A DNA stretch of 64,000 nt from Nonomuraea roseoviolacea subsp. carminata (GTDB lineage Bacteria > Actinomycetota > Actinomycetes > Streptosporangiales > Streptosporangiaceae), in contig NZ_JAMZEC010000001.1 of assembly GCF_024172185.1 (NCBI RefSeq), forward strand, positions 5,166,001-5,230,000. The letters run 5' to 3'. The notes under the pieces were generated by a model. That model ran no database searches. It saw only the letters and a list, made by a program, of their open reading frames with translations, and was not told the DNA's origin. Positions 6,657 through 13,919 of the stretch are shown here, piece by piece. Position 1 is the first letter of the stretch, and every line of letters starts with the position of its first letter. A program made the position numbers and the translations under genes.

Positions 6657-7697
6657 GTGAACCACTCCAGCGATCCCGGCCACCCGATCCCCGTCGGCGA
6701 CACCCCGGCCGCCGAAGGCGTCCTCGGCGCAGCCGCCCGGGTAACGCCAGGCGCCCCCGGCGGATCGCCGCCCGCCCGCCCCTCCACCCGTGTCCCCGCC
6801 ACGCTGCTCGGGCGGGCGCGGACGGTGACCCGGGCGGTGCCGCAGGCCGTCGCCTGTCGTCAGACCGCCGCGCACGTGTGGGGCCTCAAGGCGCTCACCC
6901 CGGGCGCGGCCGACGCCGACTGGCCGGTCGAGCTGGTCGCCCCCGGCCACCTGACGCTGCCCGGCTGCGTGACCCACGTCGCCACGCTGCCGCCGGAGGA
7001 CGTGACCGAGCACAGAGGCGTGCGCGTCACCACCCCCGGCCGCACGGCCCTCGACTGCGCCCGCTGGCTGCCGCGCCTGGAGGCGGTGGCCGCCCTCGAC
7101 CAGTTCGCGAGGCGCGGGGTGGACCTCGAGGAGCTGTGGCGCCGGGCGCCCTCGTGGCACGTGCGCGACACGCTCGCCCTGGCCGACCGCGGCGCGGGCT
7201 CGCCGCCGGAGAGCTGGCTGCGGGTCATCCTCGTGGACGGCGGGCTGCCCCGCCCCGCCACCCAGATCCGCGTGCCCCTCACGGGCGACCGCCACGCGTA
7301 CCTCGACCTGGGCTGGCGGGCGTACCGGCTGGCGGTCGAGTACGACGGCCAGGAGCACCACTCGTCCCCGGCCGACCAGCGCCGCGACGACACCCGCCGC
7401 GCGGAGCTGCGCCGACAGGGGTGGCGCGTCATCCCGGTGCGCAAGGACGCGATCCCCGGCCAGACGGCCACCCTGCTGGAGCACGTCGCCAACGCCCTCA
7501 TCGCGTGCGGCTGGCGCCCCACGCCACGCCAGACGACCCGCATCCTGTCCCGCATCCGCGCCGCCCGCCGCCGCCACCGCTTATCCCGCGCCGCCGCCTC
7601 GCTCGCCCCGCGCCGCCGCCTCGCTCGCGCTGCCCGCAGCGGCGAACGGATGGCACGTCAAGCGCCATCCACGAGTCCTCTGCTCGACGCCGGGTGA
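6657..7697 (+). CDS. DUF559 (VSR-like nuclease fold) protein with AbiEi-like N-terminal part
   Basis: About 346 residues starting at GTG 6657 (no clear ribosome binding site, so the start is uncertain). The middle region (LTLPGCVTHVATLPPEDVTEHRGVRVTTPGRTALDCARWLP) resembles the actinobacterial AbiEi-type/DUF559 family. The C-terminal half has the PD-(D/E)XK-like core: YLDLGWRAYRLAVEYDGQEHH, then RRAELRRQGWRVIPVRKD. Such proteins are very common single genes in actinomycetes and have no settled function. A partner toxin gene is not visible. The extreme C-terminus is very rich in Arg and Ala and looks unstructured. Confidence 0.72.
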   Translation: MNHSSDPGHPIPVGDTPAAEGVLGAAARVTPGAPGGSPPARPSTRVPATLLGRARTVTRAVPQAVACRQTAAHVWGLKALTPGAADADWPVELVAPGHLTLPGCVTHVATLPPEDVTEHRGVRVTTPGRTALDCARWLPRLEAVAALDQFARRGVDLEELWRRAPSWHVRDTLALADRGAGSPPESWLRVILVDGGLPRPATQIRVPLTGDRHAYLDLGWRAYRLAVEYDGQEHHSSPADQRRDDTRRAELRRQGWRVIPVRKDAIPGQTATLLEHVANALIACGWRPTPRQTTRILSRIRAARRRHRLSRAAASLAPRRRLARAARSGERMARQAPSTSPLLDAG

Positions 7698-7719
7698 CGC
7701 CTGGTCCGGCGCGCTTATT

Positions 7720-7737
7720 TTTGACCTCAAGTTCCAG
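7720..7737. promoter_or_regulatory. Putative TetR operator, copy 1
   Basis: TTTGACCT-CA-AGTTCCAG forms an imperfect dyad (5 of 8 arm positions pair). The right arm, AGTTCCAGTAAGG, matches AGTTCAAGAAAGG in front of the downstream SDR gene at 11 of 13 positions. It lies 18 bp before the tetR ATG. Confidence 0.5.
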
Positions 7738-7755
7738 TAAGGCTACGGTGGTCGC

Positions 7756-8334
7756 ATGGCACGCACCAAGGAGTTCGATCCGGACGCCGCCGTGGACAAG
7801 GCCATGGAGATGTTCTGGGCCAACGGCTACGCCGCCACCACGCCGCAGCAGCTCGTCGAGGCCCTCGGCATCGGCCGGGGCAGCCTCTACAACGCGTTCA
7901 CCAGCAAGCGGGCGTTGTACGAGCGGGCGCTCAGGCGCTACTACGAGCGGGAGACGACCCGGCTGCTCCAGGTGCTCGACGGGCCCGGACCGGCGCGGGA
8001 GCGGCTGCGCGCCGCCCTCGAACTCCTGGTCGCTGCGGCCGTGGACGACCGGGAGCGGCGCGGGTGCATGGTCACCAACGCCGCCGTCGAGCTGGCCGAC
8101 CGCGACGAGGTGATCGCCCACCTGGTACGCCGCACCTTCGAGCGGCAGGAGGCGGCGTTCCGCAGCACCATCGAGGAGGGGCAGCGTGACGGCGACATCA
8201 GCGCCGACCGGGACGCGGCGGCGCTGGCCGCGTTCTTCCTGACCACCATCAACGGCATCCAGGTGCTGGCCAAGGCCGACCCCGACCCGCGCCGCCTCTC
8301 GCGGTTGGCGGAGACGGCCCTGTCCGTTCTCTGA
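7756..8334 (+). CDS. TetR-family transcriptional regulator
   Basis: A 192-residue TetR regulator. The N-terminal helix-turn-helix reads YAATTPQQLVEALGIGRGSLYNAFTSKRALYERAL (residues about 24-58). The rest is the ligand-binding helical bundle with RERRGCMVTNAAVELADRD, a pattern seen in AcrR/TetR_C_6-like members. It is followed after 97 bp by an SDR gene on the same strand, and the two promoters share a related dyad, so it probably represses itself and the SDR gene. The inducer is unknown. Confidence 0.9.
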   Translation: MARTKEFDPDAAVDKAMEMFWANGYAATTPQQLVEALGIGRGSLYNAFTSKRALYERALRRYYERETTRLLQVLDGPGPARERLRAALELLVAAAVDDRERRGCMVTNAAVELADRDEVIAHLVRRTFERQEAAFRSTIEEGQRDGDISADRDAAALAAFFLTTINGIQVLAKADPDPRRLSRLAETALSVL

Positions 8335-8373
8335 GCTCCGCCGAGTCACCGGCCCGGGCTTCTCCAACGTGCT

Positions 8374-8400
8374 CGGGTGGCGTCCGCGTGCCCGTTTTTT
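8374..8400 (+). terminator. Possible intrinsic terminator after tetR
   Basis: A short GC-rich hairpin (CGGG at 8374-8377 pairing with CCCG at 8391-8394, with G-T pairs inside) is followed directly by six T residues (8395-8400). The stem is weak. The T-run abuts the operator in front of the SDR gene, so it may only reflect that promoter. Confidence 0.3.
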
Positions 8401-8416
8401 GTAACTAGAGTTCAAG
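8399..8416. promoter_or_regulatory. Putative TetR operator, copy 2
   Basis: TTGTAACT-AG-AGTTCAAG is an imperfect dyad whose right arm resembles the one at 7720-7737. It lies 15 bp upstream of the SDR start. The recurrence in both promoters of the pair supports a shared TetR site. Confidence 0.5.
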
Positions 8417-8431
8417 AAAGGTGTCCTGACC

Positions 8432-9217
8432 ATGGACCTGCAGTTGAAGGACAAGACCGTCGTCGTCACCGGGGCCAGCAAGGGCATCGGTCTCGCCGTC
8501 GTGCGGGCGTTCGCCGCCGAGGGCGCCCGGGTGTTCGCCGCCGCCCGCACCGCCGGCGCCGAGCCGGGCGGCGGGCTCGGAGCCCCCGACGTGGTCGCCG
8601 TGCAGGCGGATCTCACCACCCCCGAGGGGGTGCGCGCCCTCGCCGAGCGCGCCGGGGACGTGGACGTGCTCGTGAACAACCTGGGCGGGGTCCTCGACGC
8701 GAGCATGCGAGCGGGCGGCTTCCTGGGCATCGACGACGAGACCTGGCTCGGCACCTTCCAGCTCAACCTCTTCGCCACCGTGCGCGTCACCCGCGCGTTG
8801 CTGCCCGGGCTGCTCCGGCGGCGCGGAGTCGTGGTCAACGTGTCCTCCATCGGCGCCCGCGCCGCCTTCAAGCCGATCGACTACGGCACCGCCAAGGCCG
8901 CCCTGACGAACCTGACCAAGGGGCTCGCCGAGGAGTTCGGCGGGCAGGGGCTGCGGGCCCTGACCGTGACCCCCGGGCCGACGCGCACCCGTAACTGGAT
9001 CGACTCCGACGGCTACGTCGGTGAGCTGGCCCGGGCGGCCGGTCTGGAGCTCGACGAGTTCCTGGCCCGCGTGCCCGAGCAGATGGGCATCACCACCGGA
9101 CGGCTCACCGAGCCCGAGGAGACGGCCGCGCTGGTGGCCTTCCTGGCCTCCCCGGTGTCCGGCAACCTCACCGGCGCCGACTACCTCGCCGACGGGGGAG
9201 CGATCAAGACCGTCTGA
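8432..9217 (+). CDS. Short-chain dehydrogenase/reductase (SDR)
   Basis: A 261-residue classical SDR. Features seen: TGASKGIGLAVVRAFA (NAD(P)-binding TGxxxGxG), VLVNNLGG (NNxG variant), the VNVSSIGAR catalytic Ser strand, YGTAK (catalytic Tyr/Lys) and a C-terminal GADYLADGG. It follows tetR and probably forms a regulated pair with it. AAGAAAGGTG upstream provides the ribosome binding site, about 9 bases before the ATG. Such TetR-SDR pairs usually handle a carbonyl or alcohol substrate acting as inducer, but the substrate cannot be predicted. It is convergent with the P450 gene (20 bp apart). Confidence 0.9.
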   Translation: MDLQLKDKTVVVTGASKGIGLAVVRAFAAEGARVFAAARTAGAEPGGGLGAPDVVAVQADLTTPEGVRALAERAGDVDVLVNNLGGVLDASMRAGGFLGIDDETWLGTFQLNLFATVRVTRALLPGLLRRRGVVVNVSSIGARAAFKPIDYGTAKAALTNLTKGLAEEFGGQGLRALTVTPGPTRTRNWIDSDGYVGELARAAGLELDEFLARVPEQMGITTGRLTEPEETAALVAFLASPVSGNLTGADYLADGGAIKTV

Positions 9218-9236
9218 GCGGCCCGACGGGGGCGCG

Positions 9237-10424
9237 TCAGTTCACCTTGACCGGCAGCTCCTTGATGCCGTTGATGAAGTTCGAGCGCAGCCGCCGCGCC
9301 TCGCCCGTGCGGCGCAGGCGCGGGTAGCGGCGGGCGAGCTGCTCGAACAGGACCCTGAGCTCCAGCTTGGCCAGGTGGTTGCCCAGGCAGAAGTGCGCGC
9401 CGCCGCCGCCGAAGCCGATGTGCGGGTTCGGGTCGCGGCCGATGTCGAAGACGTCCGGGTCGGGGAAGACCGAGGAGTCCCGGTTGGCCGAGGAGTAGAA
9501 GACGACGACCTTGTCGTTCTCCTTGATCTCCCTGCCCCCGAGCGTGAGGTCCTGGGTGGCCGTGCGGCGGAACAGGTTGACCGGGGACACCCAGCGGACG
9601 ATCTCGTCGGCGGCCGTGCGGGCCATCGACGGGTCGGCGACCAGGCGCTCCCACTGCTCCGGGTGGTCCGACAGGGCCAGCATGCCGCCGGAGGCGGCGT
9701 TGCGGGTCGTCTCGTTGCCCGCCACGACGAGCAGCAGCACGAACAGGTCGAACTCGTTCTCGTCGAGCGTCTGGCCGTGCTCGTCGGGCTGGATGAGCCT
9801 GGTGACGATGTCGTCGCGGGGGTTCGCCCGGCGCTGGGCGGCCAGTTCGTTGGCGTAGGCGTAGAGCTCCATGGCGGCGGCCCCGCCCTCGCCTCCGGGC
9901 GTGTCCGCGTAGTCGGGGTCCTGGGCGCCGATCATCCGGTTCGACCAGGAGAACAGCTTGTCGCGGTCGGACACGGGCGCGCCGAGCAGTTCGCAGATGA
10001 CGTACAGCGGGAGCGGGGCCGCGACCTCGGTGACGAAGTCCACCTCGCCCGAGCACTTGTCGAGCAGGTCGTCGCAGATGTCGCGGATGTGCTGCTCCAG
10101 CGCCCCGATCGTGCGCGGCGTGAAGCCCCGGTTGACCAGCGAGCGCCGGCGCGTGTGCTCCGGCGGGTCCTGGTTGAGCATCATCATCCGCTGGAAGACC
10201 CGCTGCTCCTCCGGCACCTCGTGGAACAGCGCGAGCCGGCGCTCCGAGGAGAAGAGGTCGGAGCGCCTGGACACGTGGACGACGTCCTCGTAGCGGGTGA
10301 CCGCCCAGAACGGGGGGTCGTCGTCGTGGCGGTACACCGGGTCGTTCTCGCGCAGCCAGCGAAGCTGGTCGAGGGGTGGTCCGGATTGCGCGTACTGATC
10401 CTGGTCGACGAGGTCGATCCGCAC
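9237..10424 (-). CDS. Cytochrome P450, CYP125/CYP124-like (probable steroid side-chain hydroxylase)
   Basis: A 395-residue soluble P450. Seen: the I-helix oxygen-binding motif AGNETTRNA, the K-helix EIVR (ExxR), the VVVFYSSANRDSSVFPDPDVF stretch and the haem loop FGGGGAHFCLG with its Cys ligand. The sequence around the haem loop and the PNPHIGFGGGGAHFCLG run are of the type found in CYP125/CYP124/CYP142 enzymes, which oxidise the sterol side-chain terminus. The start is GTG with GAGGTGAG upstream. An exact KstR-type box lies 37-50 bp before the start. In mycobacteria CYP125 is KstR-controlled and starts the igr operon; here the gene stands about 21 kb away from the igr-like operon. Exact CYP subfamily is uncertain. 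Confidence 0.88.
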   Translation of the reverse strand: MRIDLVDQDQYAQSGPPLDQLRWLRENDPVYRHDDDPPFWAVTRYEDVVHVSRRSDLFSSERRLALFHEVPEEQRVFQRMMMLNQDPPEHTRRRSLVNRGFTPRTIGALEQHIRDICDDLLDKCSGEVDFVTEVAAPLPLYVICELLGAPVSDRDKLFSWSNRMIGAQDPDYADTPGGEGGAAAMELYAYANELAAQRRANPRDDIVTRLIQPDEHGQTLDENEFDLFVLLLVVAGNETTRNAASGGMLALSDHPEQWERLVADPSMARTAADEIVRWVSPVNLFRRTATQDLTLGGREIKENDKVVVFYSSANRDSSVFPDPDVFDIGRDPNPHIGFGGGGAHFCLGNHLAKLELRVLFEQLARRYPRLRRTGEARRLRSNFINGIKELPVKVN

Positions 10425-10460
10425 GGTCGCTCACCTCAGGGGGGACGGTTCCCATGAATC

Positions 10461-10474
10461 TGGAACGTGTTCTA
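10461..10474. promoter_or_regulatory. KstR box (TGGAACGTGTTCTA) of the P450 promoter
   Basis: Exact match to TnnAACnnGTTnnA, positioned 37-50 bp upstream of the GTG start of the P450 gene. It is the same 14-mer as at 1665-1678. A kstR gene is present in the window at 30644-31318. Confidence 0.8.
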
Positions 10475-10549
10475 TTCAGGTTCGCCCTCCAGTCAACCGC
10501 ACGCGGTCCCGCAAGGCCACCCGCGCTTCGCCGCGCTCGGGTCGGGTAT

Positions 10550-10566
10550 GAGACATCGGGTGTTTG
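10550..10566. promoter_or_regulatory. GntR operator variant 1 in the fucose operon leader
   Basis: GAGACATC-G-GGTGTTTG matches the perfect operator TAGACATC-N-GATGTCTA (found at the gntR start) at 7 of 8 left-arm and 5 of 8 right-arm positions. Confidence 0.5.
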
Positions 10567-10743
10567 AGGCTTCGGATCTGTCCGCCCGGCTTCCTGGTCC
10601 CGCCGCCCGGCCGGGGGAGCGCCGTGGCGGGCGGGGACGAGTCGCCCGGTCCGGCGCGCACGCGCCCCGTCGGGCAGCCGATGGGCGGAGCCGTCCGATG
10701 ACCTTGCCGGCCCCCTCTCCTTCCCACTCGTAACGGAAGTCCG

Positions 10744-10760
10744 TCCTCCTCCGATGTCTC
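10744..10760. promoter_or_regulatory. GntR operator variant 2 (half-site GATGTCTC)
   Basis: The right arm GATGTCTC (10753-10760) matches the operator arm GATGTCTA at 7 of 8 positions; the left arm is poor. It could be a half-site or an accessory site. Confidence 0.4.
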
Positions 10761-10842
10761 ATCGCCCTACCCGGCCGGGCCTTCGAAGGCGTTCTGATCT
10801 TTTCCTGGGGTGGTTCAGGTGCGGTGTCGGCATATTTCCACC

Positions 10843-10859
10843 CACGGATCCGATGTATC
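10843..10859. promoter_or_regulatory. GntR operator variant 3
   Basis: CACGGATC-C-GATGTATC matches the operator best in the right arm (6 of 8). It lies 91 bp before the start of the first gene of the operon. Confidence 0.4.
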
Positions 10860-10910
10860 GCTCCCCGAGGGCTTGACATCCCCGCTCGGCTCCCAGCAGC
10901 ATCGGAGCTA

Positions 10911-10927
10911 TAGACATCCGATGTATG
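10911..10927. promoter_or_regulatory. GntR operator variant 4 (TAGACATCCGATGTATG)
   Basis: The left arm TAGACATC is identical to that of the autoregulatory site at 21938-21958 and the right arm matches at 6 of 8. It lies 24 bp before the GTG at 10951, where bound repressor would block transcription of the operon. Confidence 0.7.
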
Positions 10928-10950
10928 ACCGTGTGGACGAAGGATGCGGT

Positions 10951-11796
10951 GTGAAGCTGCTGCGAGTAGGACCTGTCGGGCAGGAGCGGCCGGTGGTGAT
11001 GGACGACGCCGGCAACCTGCGTGACATCGGAGAGCCCGACATCGACGGGGCTTTCCTCGCTTCCGGGGGAGTGGCCCGCGTCCGTGAGGCGCTGCAGCGC
11101 GACGAGCTGCCCGTCGTCGTCGGCGAGGGGCTGCGGATCGGGCCGCCCGTCGCGCGGCCCGGCAAGATCGTGTGCATCGGCCTCAACTACAGCGACCACG
11201 CCGCCGAGTCGGGCGCCGACGTGCCGGCCGAGCCCGTCGTGTTCATGAAGGCCGCCAACACCGTGGTCGGCCCGTACGACGAGGTGCTCGTGCCGCGCGG
11301 CAGCGTGAAGACCGACTGGGAGGTCGAGCTGGCGATCGTCATCGGCCGGCGGGCCCGCTACCTCGACAGCCGCGAGGAGGCGCTGGACGTCATCGCGGGG
11401 TACGCCGTGTCCAACGACGTCTCCGAACGGGAGTTCCAGCTTGAGCGCGGCGGCCAGTGGGACAAGGGCAAGTCGTGCGAGACGTTCAACCCCCTGGGGC
11501 CGTGGCTGGTGACGGCCGACGAGATCACCGACCCGCAGAGCCTGGCGCTGAGGCTCTGGGTGAACGGCGAACTGCGCCAGAACGGCGACACCAAGAACAT
11601 GATCTTCGATGTGGCCGAGATCGTGCGCTACCTGAGCCGGTTCATGGTGCTCGAACCCGGCGACGTCATCAACACCGGCACCCCGGCCGGCGTGGCCATG
11701 GGCATGCCCGGCCAGCCGTACCTGCGGGCCGGCGACGTGATGGAGCTGGAGATCGAGGGCCTGGGCCGGCAGCGGCAGACGGTGGGACAGGCATGA
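10951..11796 (+). CDS. Fumarylacetoacetate hydrolase-family protein, probable 2,4-diketo-3-deoxy-L-fuconate hydrolase
   Basis: A 281-residue FAH-family enzyme: GKIVCIGLNYSDHAAESG leads into the metal-binding core with EVELAIVIG, the YAVSNDVSEREFQ segment, KSCETFNPLGPWL and the TGTPAGVAMGM loop. In the non-phosphorylating L-fucose pathway an FAH-family hydrolase cleaves 2,4-diketo-3-deoxy-L-fuconate to pyruvate and lactate. The neighbours (fuconate dehydratase and SDR, each overlapping by 4 bp) support that role. Start GTG 10951 has AAGGA upstream and is preferred over earlier in-frame codons. It is the first gene of the eight-gene operon; GntR operators lie in front. Confidence 0.85.
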   Translation: MKLLRVGPVGQERPVVMDDAGNLRDIGEPDIDGAFLASGGVARVREALQRDELPVVVGEGLRIGPPVARPGKIVCIGLNYSDHAAESGADVPAEPVVFMKAANTVVGPYDEVLVPRGSVKTDWEVELAIVIGRRARYLDSREEALDVIAGYAVSNDVSEREFQLERGGQWDKGKSCETFNPLGPWLVTADEITDPQSLALRLWVNGELRQNGDTKNMIFDVAEIVRYLSRFMVLEPGDVINTGTPAGVAMGMPGQPYLRAGDVMELEIEGLGRQRQTVGQA

Positions 11797-13100
11797 CGGG
11801 GGACCTCGCGGCGCGGCCGTACCGGATCGTGGAGATGGAGACGCACGACATCCGCTTCCCCACCTCGCGCGAGCTGGACGGCTCCGACGCCATGAACCCC
11901 GACCCCGACTACTCCGCCGCCTACGTCGTGTTGAAGACCGATGACGGCTTCGCCGGCCACGGGTTCGCGTTCACGATCGGGCGCGGCAACGACGTGCAGA
12001 CCGGCGCCATCACCGCCCTGCGGCCGTACGTGATCGGCAGGGACGCCGAGGACCTCGGCGCGCTCTACAAGGAGATGGTCAACGACTCGCAGCTGCGCTG
12101 GCTGGGCCCCGAGAAGGGCGTGATGCACATGGCGATCTCCGCCGTGGTCAACGCCCTGTGGGACCTCAAGGCCAAGCGCGCGGGCAAGCCGCTCTGGCTG
12201 CTGCTGTCGGAGATGACGCCCGAGGAGATCGTCGACCTGGTCGACTTCCGCTACCTCAGCGACGCCCTCACCCCCGAGCAGGCGCTGGAGATCCTCCGGC
12301 GGGCCGAGGACGGCAAGGCCGAGCGGGTCGAGACGCTCCGGCGCGAGGGCTTCCCCGCCTACACCACCTCGCCGGGCTGGCTCGGCTACGACGACGACAA
12401 GCTGCGGCGGCTCTGCAAGGAGGCCCTGGACCAGGGGTTCGGGCAGATCAAGCTCAAGGTGGGCGCCGACCTCGCCGACGACGTGCGCCGCTTCCGGGTG
12501 GCCCGCGAGGTGTGCGGGCCCGACTACCCGATCGCGATCGACGCCAACCAGCGCTGGGACGTCGACTCCGCCGTCGCCTGGGTCAGGGCGCTCGGCGAGT
12601 TCGGCCCGCACTGGGTGGAGGAGCCCACCAGCCCCGACGACGTGCTCGGCCACGCCGCAATCGCCGAGGGCATCCGCCCCGTCCCGGTGGCCACCGGCGA
12701 GCACGTGCAGAACCGCATCGTCTTCAAGCAGCTCCTCCAGGCCGGCGCCCTGTCGTACCTGCAGATCGACGCGGCGCGGGTCGGCGGCGTCAACGAGAAC
12801 ATCGCGATCCTGCTGCTCGCGGCCCGCTTCGGTGTCCCGGTCTGCCCGCACGCGGGCGGGGTCGGGCTGTGCGAGCTGGTGCAGCACCTGTCGATGTTCG
12901 ACTACGTGGCGGTCAGCGGCTCCATGGAGAACCGGGTGATCGAGTACGTCGACCACCTGCACGAGCACTTCACCGACCCGGTCGTCATCGACAACGGACG
13001 GTACCGCGCTCCCTCCGCGCCGGGCTTCAGCGCGGAGATGCGCCCCGAGTCGATGGCCGCCCACAGGTTCCCCGACGGCGAGGTCTGGAAGGACGCATGA
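11793..13100 (+). CDS. L-fuconate dehydratase (enolase superfamily)
   Basis: A 435-residue mandelate racemase/enolase-superfamily protein. The N-terminal capping domain starts with VEMETHDIRFPTSRELDGSDAMNPDPDYSAAY, typical of FucD-type enzymes. In the barrel, GQIKLKVGAD carries the KxK motif, AIDANQRWD the first metal ligand, VEEPTSPDD the second and ATGEHVQNR the third; PHAGGVGLCELVQHLS completes the active site. It dehydrates L-fuconate to 2-keto-3-deoxy-L-fuconate. The ATG overlaps the stop of the preceding hydrolase gene (ATGA), and its own stop overlaps the SDR start. Length is normal for the family. Confidence 0.92.
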   Translation: MTGDLAARPYRIVEMETHDIRFPTSRELDGSDAMNPDPDYSAAYVVLKTDDGFAGHGFAFTIGRGNDVQTGAITALRPYVIGRDAEDLGALYKEMVNDSQLRWLGPEKGVMHMAISAVVNALWDLKAKRAGKPLWLLLSEMTPEEIVDLVDFRYLSDALTPEQALEILRRAEDGKAERVETLRREGFPAYTTSPGWLGYDDDKLRRLCKEALDQGFGQIKLKVGADLADDVRRFRVAREVCGPDYPIAIDANQRWDVDSAVAWVRALGEFGPHWVEEPTSPDDVLGHAAIAEGIRPVPVATGEHVQNRIVFKQLLQAGALSYLQIDAARVGGVNENIAILLLAARFGVPVCPHAGGVGLCELVQHLSMFDYVAVSGSMENRVIEYVDHLHEHFTDPVVIDNGRYRAPSAPGFSAEMRPESMAAHRFPDGEVWKDA

Positions 13101-13831
13101 GTCTCAGAGCGATCGTGACAGGAGGCGGGTCCGGGATCGGCCTGGCCACCGCGACCCTGCTGGCCGAGCGCGGCATGAAGGTCGCCTGCCTCGACCTGCG
13201 TCCCCCCGGCGAGCCGTTCGTCGGCATCAAGGCGGACGTCACCGACGACGCGGGCGTGCGCGCGGCGGTCGCCGAGGCGGCCGAACGGCTCGGCGGCATC
13301 GACGTCGTCGTCAACAACGCCGGCATCGGCGCCCAGGGCACGGTCGAGGACAACCCCGACAGCGAGTGGCAGCGGGTCTTCGACGTCAACGTGCTCGGCA
13401 TCGTCCGGGTGAGCCGGGCGGCGCTGCCGTACCTGCGCAGGTCGGAGCACGCGGTGATCGTCAACACCTGCTCCATCGCCGCGACGGCGGGCCTGCCGAA
13501 CCGCGCCCTCTACAGCGCCACCAAGGGCGCGGTGCTGTCGCTGACCCTCGCGATGGCCGCCGACCACGTACGCGAGGGCATCCGCGTCAACTGCGTGAAC
13601 CCGGGCACCGCCGACACGCCGTGGGTCGGCCGGCTGCTCGACGCGGCCGACGACCCCGAGGCGGAGCGCCGGGCGCTGAACGCCAGGCAGCCGATGGGCC
13701 GTCTGGTCACCGCCGAGGAGGTCGCCGCCGCGATCGCCTACCTCGCCAGCCCTGAGGCGAGCGCGACCACGGGCATGGCGCTCGCCGTCGACGGAGGCAT
13801 GCAGGGGCTGCGCCTGCGCCCCGCCCCCTGA
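13097..13831 (+). CDS. SDR, probable 2-keto-3-deoxy-L-fuconate dehydrogenase
   Basis: A 244-residue classical SDR with TGGGSGIGLATATLLA, DVVVNNAGIG, NTCSIAATAG (catalytic Ser), YSATK (catalytic Tyr/Lys) and the NPGTADTPWVGRLLDAADDP loop. That loop resembles 2-keto-3-deoxy-L-fuconate 4-dehydrogenases, which make 2,4-diketo-3-deoxy-L-fuconate for the hydrolase at the front of the operon. The ATG overlaps the dehydratase stop by 4 bp. The specific substrate is inferred from neighbours as much as from sequence. Confidence 0.85.
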   Translation: MSLRAIVTGGGSGIGLATATLLAERGMKVACLDLRPPGEPFVGIKADVTDDAGVRAAVAEAAERLGGIDVVVNNAGIGAQGTVEDNPDSEWQRVFDVNVLGIVRVSRAALPYLRRSEHAVIVNTCSIAATAGLPNRALYSATKGAVLSLTLAMAADHVREGIRVNCVNPGTADTPWVGRLLDAADDPEAERRALNARQPMGRLVTAEEVAAAIAYLASPEASATTGMALAVDGGMQGLRLRPAP

Positions 13832-13870
13832 GGCGCATCCGCTCGCCCGTCAACTGAAAACAGCACCACA

Positions 13871-13896
13871 GGGCCGGCTCCAGCGGGGGCCGGCCC
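13871..13896 (+). promoter_or_regulatory. GC-rich hairpin between catabolic and transport genes
   Basis: GGGCCGGC (13871-13878) and GCCGGCCC (13889-13896) form a perfect 8-bp stem with a 10-base loop, 24 bp before the binding-protein ATG. No T-run follows. It may stabilise or process the mRNA so that the transport genes are expressed differently from the enzymes. Confidence 0.4.
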
Positions 13897-13919
13897 GGTC
13901 CGAGGAAGGTGTCTCCACG

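Larger units (their letters stand above)
10425..10950. other. 526-bp intergenic control region between P450 and the fucose operon
   Basis: No convincing gene is present. It holds the KstR box of the P450 promoter at one end and four variants of the GntR operator spread over the rest (10550, 10744, 10843, 10911). TTGACA at 10873-10878 could be a -35 element or another half-site. The stretch between 10570 and 10740 shows nothing recognisable. Confidence 0.7.

Noticed and set aside
6657..7697. DUF559/AbiEi-like protein as an antiviral toxin-antitoxin system
   Set aside because: No toxin gene is adjacent and these proteins are widespread single genes in actinomycetes.
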